64,000 nt of DNA from Turritopsis dohrnii (GCA_027922465.2 BQMF02000644.1:62001-126000); one strand, 5' to 3'; numbered from the stretch's first letter, positions 24,840 to 35,743 are shown. Made by a program: numbers and translations. The notes: generated by a model not told the origin, from the letters alone.

Positions 24840-25995
24840 TATGTGACGGTTTATGGGAAAAGGATAACAAGCGAAAAAGCGATTCTTTAAAATCGATTTT
24901 TCGATGCAAAAAAGCGATTCATTAGAAGCGAAAAAGTGATTCATGTGAAGCGGAAAAGCGATTCATGTGAAGCGGAAAAGCGATTTCGAAAATCGATTTG
25001 AAAGTCTGAAGTGATGATAATTATAAGAATAAAAATGATTCGTAACCAAATGGTGAAAAACGGTATTATAAACTGGCGCCATAATATGAATAGATACAAA
25101 AACACCATCCATCTGGAAATAGATTTTTATTTTATAAGTAGGATTCACCTACTCACTACGTTTCGTTTCATTCAACGTCTATGTATGTTTATATTTTTCA
25201 TATTCCCATGCGCCAGTTTTCGAAGTTGGAACATAACCGGGATTATTATATCTAATTGCTATTTTGCCAAATAAAAATAAAAAGTTCATGAAAAACATTA
25301 TTTTATGGATAAAGATGTCTGCACTCTCAAAAGATGTTGTTGTTATCGCAACTTCAGCATTATTTTGAAAACTCAGTGTGACGGATGTATAATTACAGGT
25401 AGCACGCGTTAGTGTTTAATAATGAACTGATTACCTGGTTCTTATTCAGTTAGAGATAATAGAAACAACAGTTTGTTCTCAGGTTGCTACAAATAGAAAC
25501 CGTCTGCTATAATTCTTTTGTGTTTAAGTTGTTCTACGGCTGTTATGTGAAATGAACATGGTTCACATTCAGTTTAAGAAAAAAGAAAAAAAAGTTTGTT
25601 TTAAAGCTACTACCAATAGGAACCGTCCCTTACAATTCTTTTTTGAGTTGTTCGATTGATATTTTGGTATATTCCTTGGGGGCAATGTTTATCAGAATTT
25701 TAATTAACACTTGAGTAAGTGATATAGAATCAAAAGAGCGATTCGTTAGAAGCGGAAAAGCGATTCATGTGAAGCGGAAAAGCAATTCATGTGAAGCGGA
25801 AAAGCGATTCATGTGAAGCGAAAAAGCGATTCATGTGAAGCGAAAAAGTGATTCATGTGAAGCGAAAAAGTGATTCATGTGAAGTGAAAAAGTGATTCAA
25901 GTGAAGCGGAAAAGCGATTCGGTGAAGTGGAAAAGCGATTAAGTGCTTCAAATCACTTTTTCGCTTGTTATCCTTTTCCCATAAACCGTCACATA
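24840..25995. mobile_element. 1.16-kb TIR element with arrays of 22-bp iterons
   Basis: The termini match as inverted repeats for about 40 bp (ATGTGACGGTTTATGGGAAA, then AGGATAACAAGCGAAAAAG). Inside each end are iterons of about 22 bp, consensus AAAGCGATTCATGTGAAGCG: about four at 24890-24985 and about ten at 25735-25940. The middle holds one or two copies of dispersed repeat D. No transposase is present. The superfamily is uncertain and the target duplication is not clear. Confidence 0.8.
25420..25690 (+). repeat. Dispersed repeat family D, copy inside the TIR element
   Basis: Contains GATTACCTGGTTCTTATTCA and then ATAGAAACCGTCTGCTATAA. A second, weaker unit follows at about 25560-25690 (AGGAACCGTCCCTTACAATT). 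Confidence 0.65.
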
Positions 25996-26345
25996 AATGT
26001 AATACCGTGGGCGACTTTGACATAAGTCCCAAATTTAAAGCAACAGATTTTGAAACGTATTTTATATTAGTAAATACCTTAGTTCCCTTAATTTTCGCGC
26101 CCCTTTAATTTTCGCGCCTTTAATTTTCGCGCCTTTAATTTTCGCGCACCCCTTAAAAACTCAGTTTCGCGCACCCAATAATTTTCGCGCACCCTCAAAT
26201 TCATAAATTTTTCAAAACAGGTTATTTGGCCAAAACACAAAGACATGGATAAACCACACACTTTGGTATTTACTTTTAGTCGGCTCTTCCTTTTATCAAC
26301 AGATATAAGTTACAACATACTATGGTTACAATAGTAAGGCATTCG

Positions 26346-27633
26346 TTAAATAACTTTAGAAGAAAAAGGGTCCAAATCTATCTTCTTTTGAAGATGTTCA
26401 GTAATTCCGGACTCTTTCCACCCGTTGATGATAATTTCCGGTTTACTCCTTGCATAATCGTAGTATTTGACTATCCACTTAGCGTGTAGTGGTTTAACCA
26501 CAGAAATTCGAACATCGACTTTTATTTGGTCGGAACGTTTTCCTGCTTGCATCTGCTTCATGATCTCCTGTGAGTACCAGTTTTGAGCCTCTTTCCGTAA
26601 GAAATCTTTGCTGCTCTTGTTGACGGTAAGATCTAATGGCTGGAAGTAGTTAGTCCAGTTGTTTGGCACAGGAACCATTTTACCATTTGATTCTTTGACA
26701 ACGCTCTTAACCGCTTCGGTCCATTGTCCTTTGAAGACGTCGCAAAGCAACAGCCATGGTTTCTGCGGAGCGTTCAATTCTTTTCGCTTCTCTTTTATGT
26801 AAGGAATTAAAATCTTCTTCACCATCTCAATGCTGGTTTTTTCGTCAGCCCAATGATTCGGGGTTTGAGTGACATGGAATTCGCTGGGAAACTCAAATTT
26901 GGGCTGGCTTCTTTGAGTTTTTCCCTGGTAGATAAGCTGGATAGGCAAGAAATTGCCAGACAGAGATATGGCGAATGTTCCAGTAATCTGGCGGTAGTCG
27001 GAAGTCCCTGGTACAGAAACGCGGGAGCTACCCTTTTTTTCCAGTGTGTACTTGCTGATGAGCACAAATGGAAGCGGAGTCTGATCAATATTGATAATCA
27101 TATCAGCTGGAATTTGATGGGCATTAACGATTTCGTTGATTTCTTTGTAAAATGTAAGCCCAATCTCCTTGATAAGGCCAGGTGCTATCAAAGGCTTAGC
27201 TGTGGTTGCTTTTCTTTTGACGAATTTAAGCCGTCGCGAAATAGATTCACACCACTTGATTCCTAATTGAATTGTTCCACCGTATTCTTTAAGTAATGTT
27301 CTGTCATTGGCCATAATGAGTCCAGTTGCCACAGCCATCATTATACTGTAGTTGATCACAGCTCCAGATTCTCTCATCTCTTTGATCATTGCGATTACCT
27401 TATGATCGAGCTCTTCTGGAAGGAGGGTTGAGCGTCCTCGTTTTCGTAATGGTACGACCTCCAAGTCGGTGTTAGGATTTTCTTGTTGTGTTTGTTTAAA
27501 CGATTTCACAAATCCTCTGACGGTAGATTCTGACACTTCGTACTTTTTAGCAGCTGGGCGGTTGCCATTAGCGATTGCATATTTGGCTACGGTACATCGG
27601 AATTCAGGAATATGCTTCTTGTAGGTAAGCCTA
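26346..27633 (-). CDS. Pogo/Tigger-like DDE transposase, main exon
   Basis: This enzyme would cut and rejoin the element at its TIRs. The main exon begins at an acceptor (TACTTTCTTCTAG, ending at 27634) and starts LTYKKHIPEFRCTVAKYAIA, a helix-turn-helix DNA-binding region. It runs open to a stop at 26346. Counting from the internal methionine at 27536, the catalytic residues are D151 (in INIDQTP), D266 (in LLCDVFKG) and D302 (in QPLDLTVN), a DDD triad with 36 residues between the last two. The C-terminal KPLHAKWIVKYYDY block typical of this group follows. No frame break is seen. The N-terminal exon is probably 27739-27930, but its donor is unclear. The gene is transcribed away from the HIRAN gene. 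Confidence 0.85.
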
Positions 27634-27738
27634 GAAGAAAGTAGAAAAGGCCCTCATTATTAAAAAACATTTAAAATGTCAAGATGGCATTACTTTATTG
27701 AACTATGTAATTTAGACTTAAGAGTTATTGAGAAGTTT

Positions 27739-27930
27739 TTAATTCTTATAAAAAATCGCTTTTGCATTTCTCTTTTTTGCTGCGGTATTTTGTCCTTGAG
27801 GAGAAGGATTGGAAATATTTTCTAACGCATCTACCACTTCTTCTTCTTCCGTCGAATTAAGATTCCCTGCTGCCGCTGCCACTTTGATAGTGGTGCTGGA
27901 CTTGCTAAAGAACTTGTGCAAAGACATCAT
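27739..27930 (-). CDS. Probable N-terminal exon of the pogo-like transposase
   Basis: A 63-codon frame starts MMSLHKFFSKSSTTIK. It has an acidic stretch (STEEEEVVDALENI) and ends in a basic segment (KKRNAKAIFYK). Related transposases often begin with an MSLHKFF-type peptide and lead into a basic region before the HTH. The next exon lies about 105 bp downstream. No consensus GT donor is visible before the frame's stop, so either the donor is unusual or a base change has damaged this exon. Confidence 0.5.
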   Translation of the reverse strand: MMSLHKFFSKSSTTIKVAAAAGNLNSTEEEEVVDALENISNPSPQGQNTAAKKRNAKAIFYKN

Positions 27931-28308
27931 AGAAGCTCACCGCTCACACTTCCGCACTTCCGAAAACTTTTGAAAAAGTAAGCCACTCTAAAAAGTTGAA
28001 GGCGTTCGAATTTACAATGCAATGGATTCTCTTATTCCTTAAGGTTTCGTTCAGATGTTGTAAGATTTAAAATGGAGTTAAGGATTTCCTTTGTCTCCAA
28101 TTTTTTTCATCAAAATGAGATTTCTGCTGGTAAAGAAAAATTTGGGATAAGGGACAAACTTCTTGTTTGAAAAGTTCTCAGAAAAAATATTTAACGTCTG
28201 AACAGGGCCTAAAGACTCGCCATTCGAATCCCGAAATTCTACCATAATTGTATAAACATTCGAATTCTGGCATTCATAAATCGTAACATCCCATTCATCT
28301 GATTTGAT
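27931..28308. promoter_or_regulatory. Shared divergent promoter interval of the pogo transposon
   Basis: About 378 bp separate the two start codons, which face away from each other. The interval must hold the promoters of both genes. Several CATTCGAA/ATTCGAAT phrases recur (near 28010, 28220 and 28257). No canonical TATA box can be assigned with confidence. Confidence 0.5.
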
Positions 28309-28977
28309 ATGGCAGGTATGTCAGGAAGTGGAAAACAAAAGTTTGAAATTGCATGTGCTAGCCGAGGATTTCATGTTTATCGAGAAATCTGGAATCCAAA
28401 GACAGGACAAAAGCTTCAAGTCAACCAAGAAATCAATAATATTCACGATCCTTTTGCGATTTCATTGGGAGCCAAGTTAAATGGAAAGCTTACAAGTAAT
28501 GAAATAGTTGGCCATATTCCTGGCGAAATCAGTCGCTTTTGTTACTTTTTTATCAATTATGGTGGAAAATTAGAAGCACATGTTACTTGTGCCAAATATA
28601 GGCCATCTCCTATTCCATCAGGAGGTTTGGAAATTCCTATTCTTCTAAGTGTTAAGAAAGAAGATGCGACCGAGAAAGTTTTTTCCGAAATGGAAACATT
28701 TATCAAAAGTTACTACATAGAACCAGACCGGATTGTTGTTTCGACCAATAATAAAAACTACGATGAAGAGATTGATCTAGATGTAGAATTTGTCCCAGAC
28801 TCAGAAATTGAAGAAAGTCAACCTACTGCTGAGAACCATGAGCATGACGGTAATGATTCGATAGAGGTGATACCTGAAACACAAACTCAAGTCATTCCTG
28901 AAACTCAGGGTATCGGTAACACACAAGCAGTACCAGAAACTCAAACTATTTCTGAAGTTATAGTTATTGATGACTGA
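28309..28977 (+). CDS. Transposon-encoded HIRAN-domain protein
   Basis: 222 residues, single exon, intact. Residues about 10-125 fit the HIRAN domain: GFHVYREIWNP, NNIHDPFAISL, VGHIPGEISRF and the GLEIPILL strand are recognisable. In HLTF this domain binds 3' ends of single-stranded DNA. The rest is an acidic linker and a tail with repeated PETQ units, giving one SQ and five TQ sites within about 45 residues. It closes with SEVIVIDD, which matches a SUMO-interaction motif (hydrophobic V-I-V-I followed by acids). I infer a role in handling cut or repaired DNA during transposition, or in recruiting host repair factors. The gene starts at the first ATG of the frame and diverges from the transposase. 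Confidence 0.8.
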   Translation: MAGMSGSGKQKFEIACASRGFHVYREIWNPKTGQKLQVNQEINNIHDPFAISLGAKLNGKLTSNEIVGHIPGEISRFCYFFINYGGKLEAHVTCAKYRPSPIPSGGLEIPILLSVKKEDATEKVFSEMETFIKSYYIEPDRIVVSTNNKNYDEEIDLDVEFVPDSEIEESQPTAENHEHDGNDSIEVIPETQTQVIPETQGIGNTQAVPETQTISEVIVIDD

Positions 28978-29519
28978 AATACTGTAGTATTTTTTAAGTG
29001 TTCATGTATTAATGAAGAAACAAGAATCACCACCAACGATATCTTAACCAAAAAAGCTCGATTCATTTTTTTCAGATTAATAAAGCATTTTCACTTCCAT
29101 TTTTCATTCCTGAGTCTCATTGCCGCACTCTGTTTACCCGCCTTAAATACTTGATTAATTATATTAGTTATATAAGTGTATAATAAGGTATATTTCTATA
29201 TAAAAGCTCGAAAATTGAGAAAAATGAAGAATTTTGCTATTTCGCGCACCTTTTAATTTTCGCGCGGTCAAGTGCGCGAAAATAGGTGCTTTTCGCGCAC
29301 CTTTAATTTTCGCGCGGGTCAAGTGCGCGAAAATTAAAGGGGCGCGAAAATTAAGGGAACTAAGGTACTTATATAGGTATTTTATTCATGTATGTCCTAT
29401 ATTATCTTTTACTTTATGGTTTTATACAGTTGGTTTAGTTAGTACATTTTGTAACTATGTGTAACCAACACTATAAATAAAGAAATAAATAAAAATAAAA
29501 TGTTCGTGACAAAATAAGA

Positions 29520-29787
29520 TTCTTTTGTTTTCGGAAAAAACACCTTCGCAGTGTTTGAATAAAACCAATACATTGCACACATGTGCACGAACAATGGAGA
29601 CCGAAGTATTCGAATAGTTTTAAATGAATATTATCCTTTCCTGAAACTGAAAGATCATTATGACACATGTGTTCTAGAAAAGGAAGGTGACTCTCTGTCG
29701 CCTTTGCTACTTTTTGTAAAGGATTACATGTGTGCAATGTATTGGTTTTATTCAAGCACTGCGAAGGTGTACACAAAAGAATTGTAA
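29520..29787. mobile_element. Foldback MITE with about 60-bp arms
   Basis: The left arm (29521-29580) includes CACCTTCGCAGTGTTTGAAT and ACCAATACATTGCACACATG. The right arm (29722-29787) is the reverse complement with a few mismatches. Short open frames inside are shadows of the palindrome. Confidence 0.8.
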
Positions 29788-30301
29788 ATGAATGACAAAG
29801 TTAAGATATTTTTTTCTTCCTTTTCATAGTGTTGTAGACATGACGTAATCCTATTGCATAACACTGAAAAAATGTGTCGCAAAGGAGTGTCTCTCCATCC
29901 TAAATACAAAAGAATTGTCAGTCGAATACAATCAGCCAAACACGCATCACTTCGTTTTAACGATTTCAACACAACATCAGTTTCTTTTGACTTGATTTAA
30001 TACCTGGAATAAACTGAATACCTGGTTCTCATTCAGTTACAGATAAAAGGTAAAACCATTACCGTTTATTATCATTATTATAACTTATAACATATCGTTT
30101 CTTATCAAAATCCCATGGACAGTCACATACGTTTGGAGAAAAAGATACAGTTGAACTTATGTAAATCGAACACCTTTTATTCAAATAATCATGTAAATCA
30201 AACAATCCGAGTCCCATCCGAGTTTACTAGTTAACCCTTATAAGAAAACTCCTATAATTTGAACTTGTGAAATAAAAAAATCATGTAAATCAAACAGATT
30301 C

Positions 30302-30323
30302 TTGATTGATTGATTGATTGATA
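30302..30323. repeat. TTGA tetranucleotide repeat
   Basis: Five TTGA units lie about 100 bp upstream of the LINE ORF1. Confidence 0.85.
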
Positions 30324-30408
30324 TATTTTTAGTTAAGAAACATTACAAGTCCGTAACTGTTAAAAAATTTTCAATTAAAAGTCTTTATCATATATATAGT
30401 AGATATTA

Positions 30409-31641
30409 TTGAGCCGAGACAACATGGCGGAAAGACGTGTAACACGATCTAAGAACAAAAAGTTTAATCAACTCGCAGAAAATGCTTCAAAAGATTGTGA
30501 AGAGAGGCTGACTTTCATACCAAATAAGTTAGATAATATATCGCTATTGGATTCAACAGAACTGGAAATCAAGTTGAATGAAAATATGTTTTTACAGTTG
30601 GATAAAGATGTCGACAGTAAGTTAGAATCAGTTAAGACCGATATATTGGCATACTTTAAAAATGAAATGACATTATTTAAAGAATGTTGTGTTAAGCAAG
30701 ATCACATGATAACTGAAGCACAAAATGAAAATAAATTTCTAAGGGAACAGTTAAAAGAGTTGACGAATTTGCTGGATGTTATAGTTTCCCTGATTAAGCG
30801 TCAAGATTTTCACAATAACAAAATCTCTCACACAGAAAACACATCGCTTGTTAACAATATCGAAGCTACATGCGTTAATCATCAACACAAAGAACCGATT
30901 AGTACCAACACATCAATTAGTGATGACAATGTACTCATAAATTCGACAAGACAATTGAGTATTGATAAACAGTTGAAAGACATTAGAGAGTCATATAATA
31001 AAAAATACCAGAAGCACAAAATACTTCAACATGAATCATTAAAAAAACGTTTAGAGAGACTAGCAAACTACCCCATTGATGAAAGCTCGTTAGAAAGCAA
31101 TAAAGCGAACTCATTGAACAATCGAACTATCTCAAAGAAACCCGTTACTTATGTCCTTGGAGATAGTATGCTGAAACATGTTAATGGTTGGAAAATCAGT
31201 GAGAAATTGAATAACACCCAGAAAGTTATAGTGAAGTCTTTTTCTGGAGCTAAAATATCGTGCATGGAACAATACGTGAAACCAACGCTTAGAGAAAAGC
31301 CTGACTATTTAATACTCCATTGTGGAACTAATAATTTATGTCAAAATGAAGGACCGATCGGAACAGCCAAATCAATTATTGATCTCGCTATTGCATGTTC
31401 TTCGGATCACACCACCGTAAAAGTGTCTTCGATTGTACCAAGAGGCGATCATTTATCGAAAAAGGCTAGAGAAGTCAACAAAGTCGTACAGAAGTTATGC
31501 GAAGACCGAAATATCTGTTTTATTAGTCACGAAAATGTGAACCCTCCAATGCATCTGAATGGAAGTAAGCTACATACTAACAAAAAAGGTACAAAACTTC
31601 TTCTCAGAAATTTTTTACGTTCTATTGAAAAGCAATGCTGA
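30409..31641 (+). CDS. LINE ORF1 protein with SGNH esterase domain
   Basis: 410 residues, intact. The N-terminal third is a coiled coil (ELEIKLNENMFLQLDKDVDS through NKFLREQLKELTNLLDV). A second charged helix follows near residues 185-220. Residues about 245-405 form an SGNH/GDSL hydrolase: YVLGDSML is block I with the catalytic serine, LILHCGTNNL is block III, and LHTNKKG is block V with the histidine. Esterase-type ORF1 proteins are known from CR1-like LINEs and are thought to bind RNA and membranes in the retrotransposition particle. The damaged ORF2 begins about 70 bp downstream. A start at the second ATG, MAERRVTR, is equally possible. Confidence 0.8.
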   Translation: MSRDNMAERRVTRSKNKKFNQLAENASKDCEERLTFIPNKLDNISLLDSTELEIKLNENMFLQLDKDVDSKLESVKTDILAYFKNEMTLFKECCVKQDHMITEAQNENKFLREQLKELTNLLDVIVSLIKRQDFHNNKISHTENTSLVNNIEATCVNHQHKEPISTNTSISDDNVLINSTRQLSIDKQLKDIRESYNKKYQKHKILQHESLKKRLERLANYPIDESSLESNKANSLNNRTISKKPVTYVLGDSMLKHVNGWKISEKLNNTQKVIVKSFSGAKISCMEQYVKPTLREKPDYLILHCGTNNLCQNEGPIGTAKSIIDLAIACSSDHTTVKVSSIVPRGDHLSKKAREVNKVVQKLCEDRNICFISHENVNPPMHLNGSKLHTNKKGTKLLLRNFLRSIEKQC

Positions 31642-31710
31642 CAAGCTGAACAGCAGGTAGATTTTTCCCTAGATGAAATAATCCCTTCTGATTCGGACTG
31701 TCAGGCAGAT

Positions 31711-34058
31711 ATGTGCACAAATACTGATCCAAACGATTCCAACCCTGCGAAATCCACTTCAAAAGAGGTCTTAATAAACGAAAACGAGAATATGTCTAAT
31801 GATGAGACTGACATTTATAAAACTCTTCAAAATTTTCGAATTAAACATCTTAATAGGGTTATTATTGGTCAACTCAATATCAACTCGTTAAGAAACAAAT
31901 TTGAACAGCTCTCATCAATAATAAATGAAAATTTAGACATACTCTTGATCTCTGAAACTAAACTCGACAGTAGTTTTCCGGAAAATCAGTTTCATATGAG
32001 AGGTTTTAGTAAGCCTTTCAGATTAGACAGAGACGCGAGTGGAGGGGGCCTGCTTTTATATGTCCGTGACTAAAAAATAGATACCTTAGATGCAAGACTG
32101 ATCTAAGCTGGGTTCAATACAAGAAACAGCGCAATAAGTGCGTCAATGTTCTCAGGAAAACGAAACGGGACTACTATAATAATATTAATATAAAAAGTAT
32201 AACAGACACTAAAAAATTTTGGAAAACCATTAAACCTCTTTTTTCGGATAAAGCTCTGATAAAAGAAAACTTTACACTTGTGGAAAATGGTGAGATTGTG
32301 CGCAATGAAAGAGATGTTGCCAATAAATTTAATGTTTATTTTACAAGTATCGTGCCTAATCTAGGAATTTCTTTGAATGAAAAGCTTCTTACAGAGGATT
32401 GCGAAGGAGCCCATGACGAAATTTCTAAAATTATTTCAAAATACCAAAACCACCCTAGCATAAAGAAAATAAAAGAATTTCATTCAACGGGCGAAACGTT
32501 TTCTTTCAAACATACTTCCTTAGAGAAAATTCGAAAAGCAATAGAGAGGTTAGATCCACAAAAGGCTTCACAGGATTCTGATATACCTACAAAACTGATA
32601 AAAGAAAACTGTGATATTTTTGATAGTGTCTTGTTAAACAGTGTCAATTTTATGTATGATATGTGTAATTTTCCACCCAGACTAAAACCTAGTAATGTCA
32701 CTCCTGCTTTCAAAAAAGGTGACAGATCAAATGTTCAAAATTATCGACCTGTGAGCATTTTGCCTAATTTATCGAAGATACACGAGGGGAGCATGCACAA
32801 ACAACTTGAAGATTATTTCAATTTGCTTTTCTCGAAATATCAATGTGGGTTCAGAAAAGGCTTTAATACTCAGCATTGTTTATTAGCAATGCTTGAAAAA
32901 TGTAAGAAAAGCCTTGATAATAAGGGACATTACGCAGCCCTACTAACAGATTTATCCAAAGCTTTTGACGTGTTAAATCACGATTTGTTAATCGCAAAGC
33001 TTCATGCCTATGGATGTGACACTAAATCATTGAAACTATTGCGTAGTTACCTTAAGGGAAGAAAACAAAGAGTGAAAATAAACTTCGCTTACAGTGATTG
33101 GATAGAGGTAGAAAGCGGAGTACCACAAGGATCAATTTTAGGTCCTCTCCTTTTCAATATTTTTCTTGCAGATTTGTTTCTTTTCACTGATAAGGTAGAC
33201 ATAGCAAGCTACGCTGACGACAATACACCATATATTTGCGGTAAAAATGACACAGATATTTTTCAAAAGTTAGAAAAAACAGCTGATGTCATATCCCAGT
33301 GGTGTTTAGATAATGGCATGAAATTTAACTCTGATAAATGCAGCTTTTTATCAAACGCAAATGAAGATGCGTTTCTTCTTGTTAAAGACAGCTTGATTCG
33401 TAACAGTGATTCTCAAAAGTTATTGGGAGTCACAATCGACAAAAAGTTAACTTTTGAGAAACATGTTTCTAATCTTTGTGATGCAGCTTCACGGAAATTA
33501 CACGCACTTAGTAGAGTTGCTCCCTATATGGACCTTGAGAAAAAGCAATTACTCATGACCTCGTACGTTTCTTCCCAGTTCAGCTACTGCCCCTTGATTT
33601 GGATGAATCACAGCAGAGGTCTAAATAACCGAATTAATAGGATCCAAGAAAGGTCATTGAGGATTATCTATAACGATTTTGAAACTAATTTTCAAGAACT
33701 GTTGCAAAGAAATAATTCTGTAACAATACATCATAAAAACCTTCAATTTTTAGCTACTGAAGTGTACAAGGCTAAAAAAGGCCTTTCTCCTGAAATCGTT
33801 ACAGAGATTTTTGACTTTCGTGTTCCCACTTACGAGTTAAGAGGAACCCGCGAGAATAATAACATTAATCCAAAAACTGTTCAGTGGGGAACAGAAACCG
33901 TATCATACTTAGCCCCTAAAATATGGTCTTTAGTGCCATTAGAAATACAGGAAGCCTCTAGTATCAATGAATTTAAGCAGAAAATCAAAAATTGGGTACC
34001 GACAAACTGTCCCTGTAGGTTATGCAAAACATACATCCAAAACGTGGGATATGTCTAG
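31711..34058 (+). pseudogene. LINE ORF2 (CR1/jockey type), endonuclease mostly deleted
   Basis: The first frame (31711-32073) holds the beginning of an APE-type endonuclease (NINSLRNK, then the catalytic-site peptide ISETKLDSSF) and stops after GGGLLLYVRD. About 200 residues of endonuclease expected next are absent. A second frame, open from about 32094 to 34058, resumes with the linker and a full reverse transcriptase. RT motifs seen are LTDLSKAFD, SGVPQGSILGPLLF, the catalytic SYADD, and LLGVTIDKKL. The C-terminal CPCRLCK cysteines may be a finger. The deletion and frame change make ORF2 non-functional, while ORF1 upstream is still open. Confidence 0.8.
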
Positions 34059-34311
34059 CTTCAGAAACCTTTCCATGTGGTCTAATATCTGCCTGCTGTT
34101 TTTATTAATATTTATTGTTGTATATATTTTAAGTATTGTGTATTTTAATCATTATTATTCATTATTATTATTTTTATTGCTATTTTAACCGACTGTTGAC
34201 TTCAATTAGCATTATTGCTATTTTATTTTCTAAGAAGTTTATTTTAGTTTTATTGTATATATACCACTTTTGTCAACATTAAAGAAAGAATAAATAAATA
34301 AAATAAATAAA
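34059..34311 (+). repeat. 3' untranslated region and AATA-rich tail of the LINE
   Basis: AT-rich sequence ends in AATAAATAAAATAAATAAAT near 34289-34310. This fits the simple-repeat 3' ends of CR1-like LINEs. Confidence 0.55.
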
Positions 34312-34511
34312 TCAGAATGTTTACATAAACTATCTGAAATATAGATCGTCCTTGTACATTATTTCAAGTAACACGGGAAACTCGCAGAAGATCATGAATG
34401 ATCTTATCGCCGAGAACCGAGTGATTACACAGCGTAAATGTTACAATCTTACAATTTTATCAAACTGTTAAAAAGGAATAAGTATGTAACTAGACTTGAC
34501 TTGAAAATTGA

Positions 34512-35743
34512 TCAAAAATATTGAAGGATATTTTCAAATTTGATTGTTTTTAATAATTTCTTAAATTGAGGAACATATTCAATATCTGAAAGAATATTCG
34601 ATGATGAAACGAGAGCATTCCACAAGTGTGGTCCACGATATGAAATATTAAATTGACTGAGCTTATTTTTGAACATCGGCTTAAGCAAAATTCTTGAATT
34701 TCGAGTTGTATATTTGTTTTGGGGTTTGAGTGTGTAAAGACTATGAAAAACAGATGGCGATTGCTTCGTTTTGCACTTTAACATAAAAATTAGAGTGGGA
34801 AGATGTTAAGTTCGTATAGTGTTGGTATGAAGGATTCTGCAAAGAGAGGCTTTGTATGAGTAAAACGATCTTTATTGTGTATAACTCTGATGGCATGCCT
34901 CTGACGTTGGAAAAGAGATGTTAGTTTACTTTTTTGTGTGCTAGCCCATATGACATTTGCATAGCTTAAGTGACTATGTACAAAAGAATAATAAAGTTGC
35001 TTTAATAGATGTTTGTTCAAAATGGTTTTAGCTTTATATAATGCGCCAATTCCTTTGGATACTTTTGAGTGCACGTACTCAATTTGATTCGTCCATGTCA
35101 GATTTTCATCTACGTAAATTCCAAGGAACTTTGTGACTGTTTGTCTGGTTATTTTTGTGTTATTTATTTCTAATGGTGGAAGATTTAGTTCTATTGTATT
35201 TTTTTTCTTGGAACTATGGAAAAGTGTAAAGTTTGTTTTCTTAGCATTTAAAGATAATTTATTTACCTGAAACCACAACGCTACATTTTTTAATTCTTTG
35301 TTCATGTTATTAAAAAGTTTAGGAATATCATTGTCTGAAAGGAACAGATTTGTATCGTCAGCAAACATAACTGGTTTCAGTATTGACGAACAATTTACAA
35401 AATCGTTTACATATATCAAAAATAGTAAAGGACCTAATATTGAACCCTGGGGTACTCCGCATGTCATATTTAATGCTTTAGTGATGTTATTGCTGCCATA
35501 AGTCACATGTTGTCTTCGATTTGTAAGGTAATTTTTCAAAATATTGTATGAATTTCCTCTGATGCCATAGTATTTAAGTTTTTTAAGCAAAATTTTATAA
35601 TCAACTGTGTCAAATGCTTTTGACAAATCAATGAATATTCCAAGTGTATATTTTCCATTGTTAAAAGATTCAGTGATGTCATTAACCAGTTGAAGTTGAA
35701 GATTCTTTGGTCCCATGAACAAATTTTGAAATTTTTCGTCCAT
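34512..35743 (-). pseudogene. 5'-truncated LINE reverse transcriptase
   Basis: The minus-strand frame 35743-34790 begins inside the RT domain. It shows IFIDLSKAFDTVD, CGVPQGSILGPLLFLIYVND, VMFADDTNLF (catalytic DD) and TKFLGIYVDENLTW. One frame change near 34790 separates it from the C-terminal frame 34784-34512, which has the typical TRNSRILLKPMF and YRGPHLWNAL phrases. Endonuclease and ORF1 are missing, as expected for a 5'-truncated copy. It is a different LINE lineage from the 30.4-34.3 kb element and lies tail to tail with it. Confidence 0.75.

Larger units (their letters stand above)
26077..29365. mobile_element. Complete pogo-type transposon, two divergent genes
   Basis: Perfect TIRs of about 41 bp begin CCTTAGTTCCCTTAATTTTC at 26077 and appear inverted at 29365. 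Both ends are flanked by TA. The subterminal DNA is packed with TTAATTTTCGCGC motifs, about six on the left and several in both orientations on the right. These are likely transposase sites and stand out as CpG-rich in AT-rich DNA. The 3,289-bp element carries a DDD transposase on the minus strand and a HIRAN-domain gene on the plus strand. They diverge from a common interval of about 380 bp. Identical ends and open genes point to a young, possibly autonomous copy. Confidence 0.9.

Noticed and set aside
24890..25940. CRISPR-like array
   Set aside because: The 22-bp units are directly adjacent without unique spacers, lie inside TIRs and are in animal DNA.
26853..27266. 137-codon plus-strand frame
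   Set aside because: It is antisense to the pogo transposase and includes its conserved catalytic region. A shadow frame.
29234..29464. 76-codon frame at the right end of the pogo transposon
   Set aside because: It translates the TTTTCGCGC iterons and the TIR, so it is repeat-driven.
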